Part shown: positions 41,561-42,285 of the stretch, in pieces
Position numbering within the stretch: position 1 is the stretch's first letter
Layout of the letters: each line of letters begins with the position of its first letter
DNA from: Gammaproteobacteria bacterium
Lineage (GTDB): Bacteria > Pseudomonadota > Gammaproteobacteria > SZUA-229
Assembly: GCA_015488295.1 (NCBI GenBank)
Contig: WFOC01000108.1
Location: forward strand, 1 to 42,285
DNA: 42,285 nucleotides
Reading direction: 5' to 3'
Notes under the pieces: generated by a model
Database searches by the model: none
The model's input: only the letters and a program-made list of their open reading frames with translations
Told to the model about the DNA's origin: nothing
Made by a program: the position numbers and the translations under genes

Positions 41561-41907
41561 GACTCATCGTCCCAGGACCAGGGCTGATCCTTCTTGCTAC
41601 CAGCTCCGCGCTTCGATGCACGCTGTCGCGCTTTACCCTTTTGACGCAACAACGCCATCGGACCTGGTTGTGATTCAGGCAACAGTTGTTCAAGTCGAGG
41701 TAGCAACTTGAGTACTCGCAGCAGTCGGATATAGCTCGACATCTGCACCGAGTTACCGGACTCAATACGTTCAAGTGTCCGTTTCGACACACCCGCCTGT
41801 GCGGCGGCCTCTGCCTGTGTCAGTTGCAAATTAATTCGCTCACGCGCTATCCGTTCACCCAGTTCGGTGAGAACAGCCTCATCGGTTAGCAATTCTGAGA
41901 TCTTCAT
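41557..41907 (-). CDS. hipB: HipB-like antitoxin, HTH (Cro/C1 type)
   Basis: 116 residues. The helix-turn-helix runs from about residue 17 to 75: IARERINLQLTQAEAAAQAG, then VSKRTLERIESGNSVQMSSY. The C-terminus is basic and proline-rich and ends in an acidic SWDDES. It binds the HipA toxin and the promoter; two operator-like sites lie directly upstream. It overlaps hipA by four bases. Identity is inferred from HTH type and position. Confidence 0.9.
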   Translation of the reverse strand: MKISELLTDEAVLTELGERIARERINLQLTQAEAAAQAGVSKRTLERIESGNSVQMSSYIRLLRVLKLLPRLEQLLPESQPGPMALLRQKGKARQRASKRGAGSKKDQPWSWDDES

Positions 41908-41910
41908 AAC

Positions 41911-41966
41911 TCGTCATATTAGGCGAATAATTAAATAAACTCAACCTAATTCGTCAATTATGGCGA
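41911..41966 (-). promoter_or_regulatory. Two HipB operator-like sites over the hipBA promoter
   Basis: TCGTCATATTAGGCGA (41911-41926) and TCGTCAATTATGGCGA (41951-41966) are direct copies 40 bases apart; each is an imperfect palindrome TCGTC-N6-GGCGA. On the minus strand TTGACG (41957-41952), 16 bases, TTTAAT (41935-41930) form a promoter; one operator covers the -35, the other the start region. This is the arrangement expected for autorepression. Confidence 0.65.
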
Positions 41967-42004
41967 TTTTTAATGAGATGGTTTATCAGGGATCATAGTG
42001 AGCA

Positions 42005-42165
42005 TGAATCGCCCCGGGTTTTCCGGAGACCTGTTTACTTGAGTCAGGCCACCATGGCTGACTCTTCAGTTTGCTCATAATACAACTTTTCATATTCAGC
42101 GGGTGGAATATTGCCAATCGGTTCTAACAAGCGTCTTGTATGGTTTAATTTCCATGATATTCGAC
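42005..42165 (-). mobile_element. IS3-family remnant, 3' end with transposase C-terminus
   Basis: On the minus strand about 35 codons read ..RRLLEPIGNIPPAEYEKLYY.. up to a TGA at 42044-42046, the typical end of an IS3-family OrfB. Past the stop the sequence GTCTCCGGAAAACCCGGGGC leads to the element end near 42005, matching IS3-type termini. The rest of the element is missing upstream of about 42165. It lies between the hipBA promoter and the window end. Confidence 0.75.
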
Positions 42166-42169
42166 TCCA

Positions 42170-42285
42170 ATGTAAAGTGAGGCTCGTAACCTGTTACCAG
42201 CAGATTACCGGTTCAGCAGTCCGATGAGCGCAAGGTCTAAAAGACCGTTAACAAGCGGGGACGCTGAGCCGACCCGATATTTTAA
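42170..42285. other. Unidentified terminal segment
   Basis: About 115 bases beyond the IS3 remnant, with a small GGTCTAAAAGACC hairpin and no open frame of note. The GTGAGGCTCGTAACC start and the GAGCGCAAG run vaguely recall group II intron domain I, but I cannot confirm this. Confidence 0.2.

Overview
The window looks like chromosomal DNA from a gammaproteobacterium of moderate (about 50%) GC. This rests on gene order: alaS-recX-recA-pncC-mutS, nadK-recN, yceD-rpmF-plsX-fabH with maf, rpsB-tsf-pyrH-frr-uppS-cdsA-dxr-rseP-bamA-skp-lpxD-fabZ-lpxA, and map-glnD divergent from rpsB are all classical gammaproteobacterial neighbourhoods. BamA, Skp, LpxA and LpxD show a Gram-negative, lipid A-containing outer membrane. 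I cannot name the genus; many small palindromic repeats between genes are a strong local character.

Layout. 1-11.0 kb: repair and housekeeping block (alaS, recX and recA on minus; a receiver-like orphan on plus; pncC on minus; mutS, nadK and recN on plus). 11.0-11.6 kb: nested palindromic repeats. 11.6-16.1 kb: cold-shock gene, a VOC-fold gene, fabH-plsX-rpmF-yceD on minus, maf divergent. 16.1-17.4 kb: almost gene-free stretch built from two inverted copies of a repeat around a small membrane ORF, sitting where lpxB would be expected. 17.4-30.7 kb: one long minus-strand series for envelope biogenesis, isoprenoid synthesis and translation, ending at rpsB, whose S2 protein has a long Ala/Lys/Glu-rich tail. 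30.7-31.1 kb: divergent control region with a structured rpsB leader. 31.1-38.1 kb: map-glnD-dapE, then a DUF6394-like membrane protein paired with a two-RCK potassium channel. 38.2 kb: tRNA-Arg(CCU). 38.3-42.3 kb: accessory locus abutting the tRNA 3' end, made of hipB-hipA, a badly decayed hsdR and a DUF45 metallopeptidase in one overlapping minus-strand operon, bounded by an IS3-family remnant and an unidentified terminal segment.

How the genes work together. The core blocks cover DNA repair (RecA/RecX/RecN/MutS), fatty acid start-up (PlsX, FabH, FabZ), lipid A acylation (LpxA, LpxD), outer membrane protein assembly (BamA, Skp, with RseP for stress signalling), undecaprenyl and CDP-diacylglycerol synthesis (Dxr, UppS, CdsA) and translation (S2, EF-Ts, RRF, L32, Map). 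The most distinctive part is the tRNA-linked hipBA/hsdR locus: the kinase toxin and its antitoxin look intact, with a pair of well-placed operator-like sites, while the restriction subunit in the same operon carries a frameshift, two large deletions, a palindromic insertion and a mutated DEAH box.
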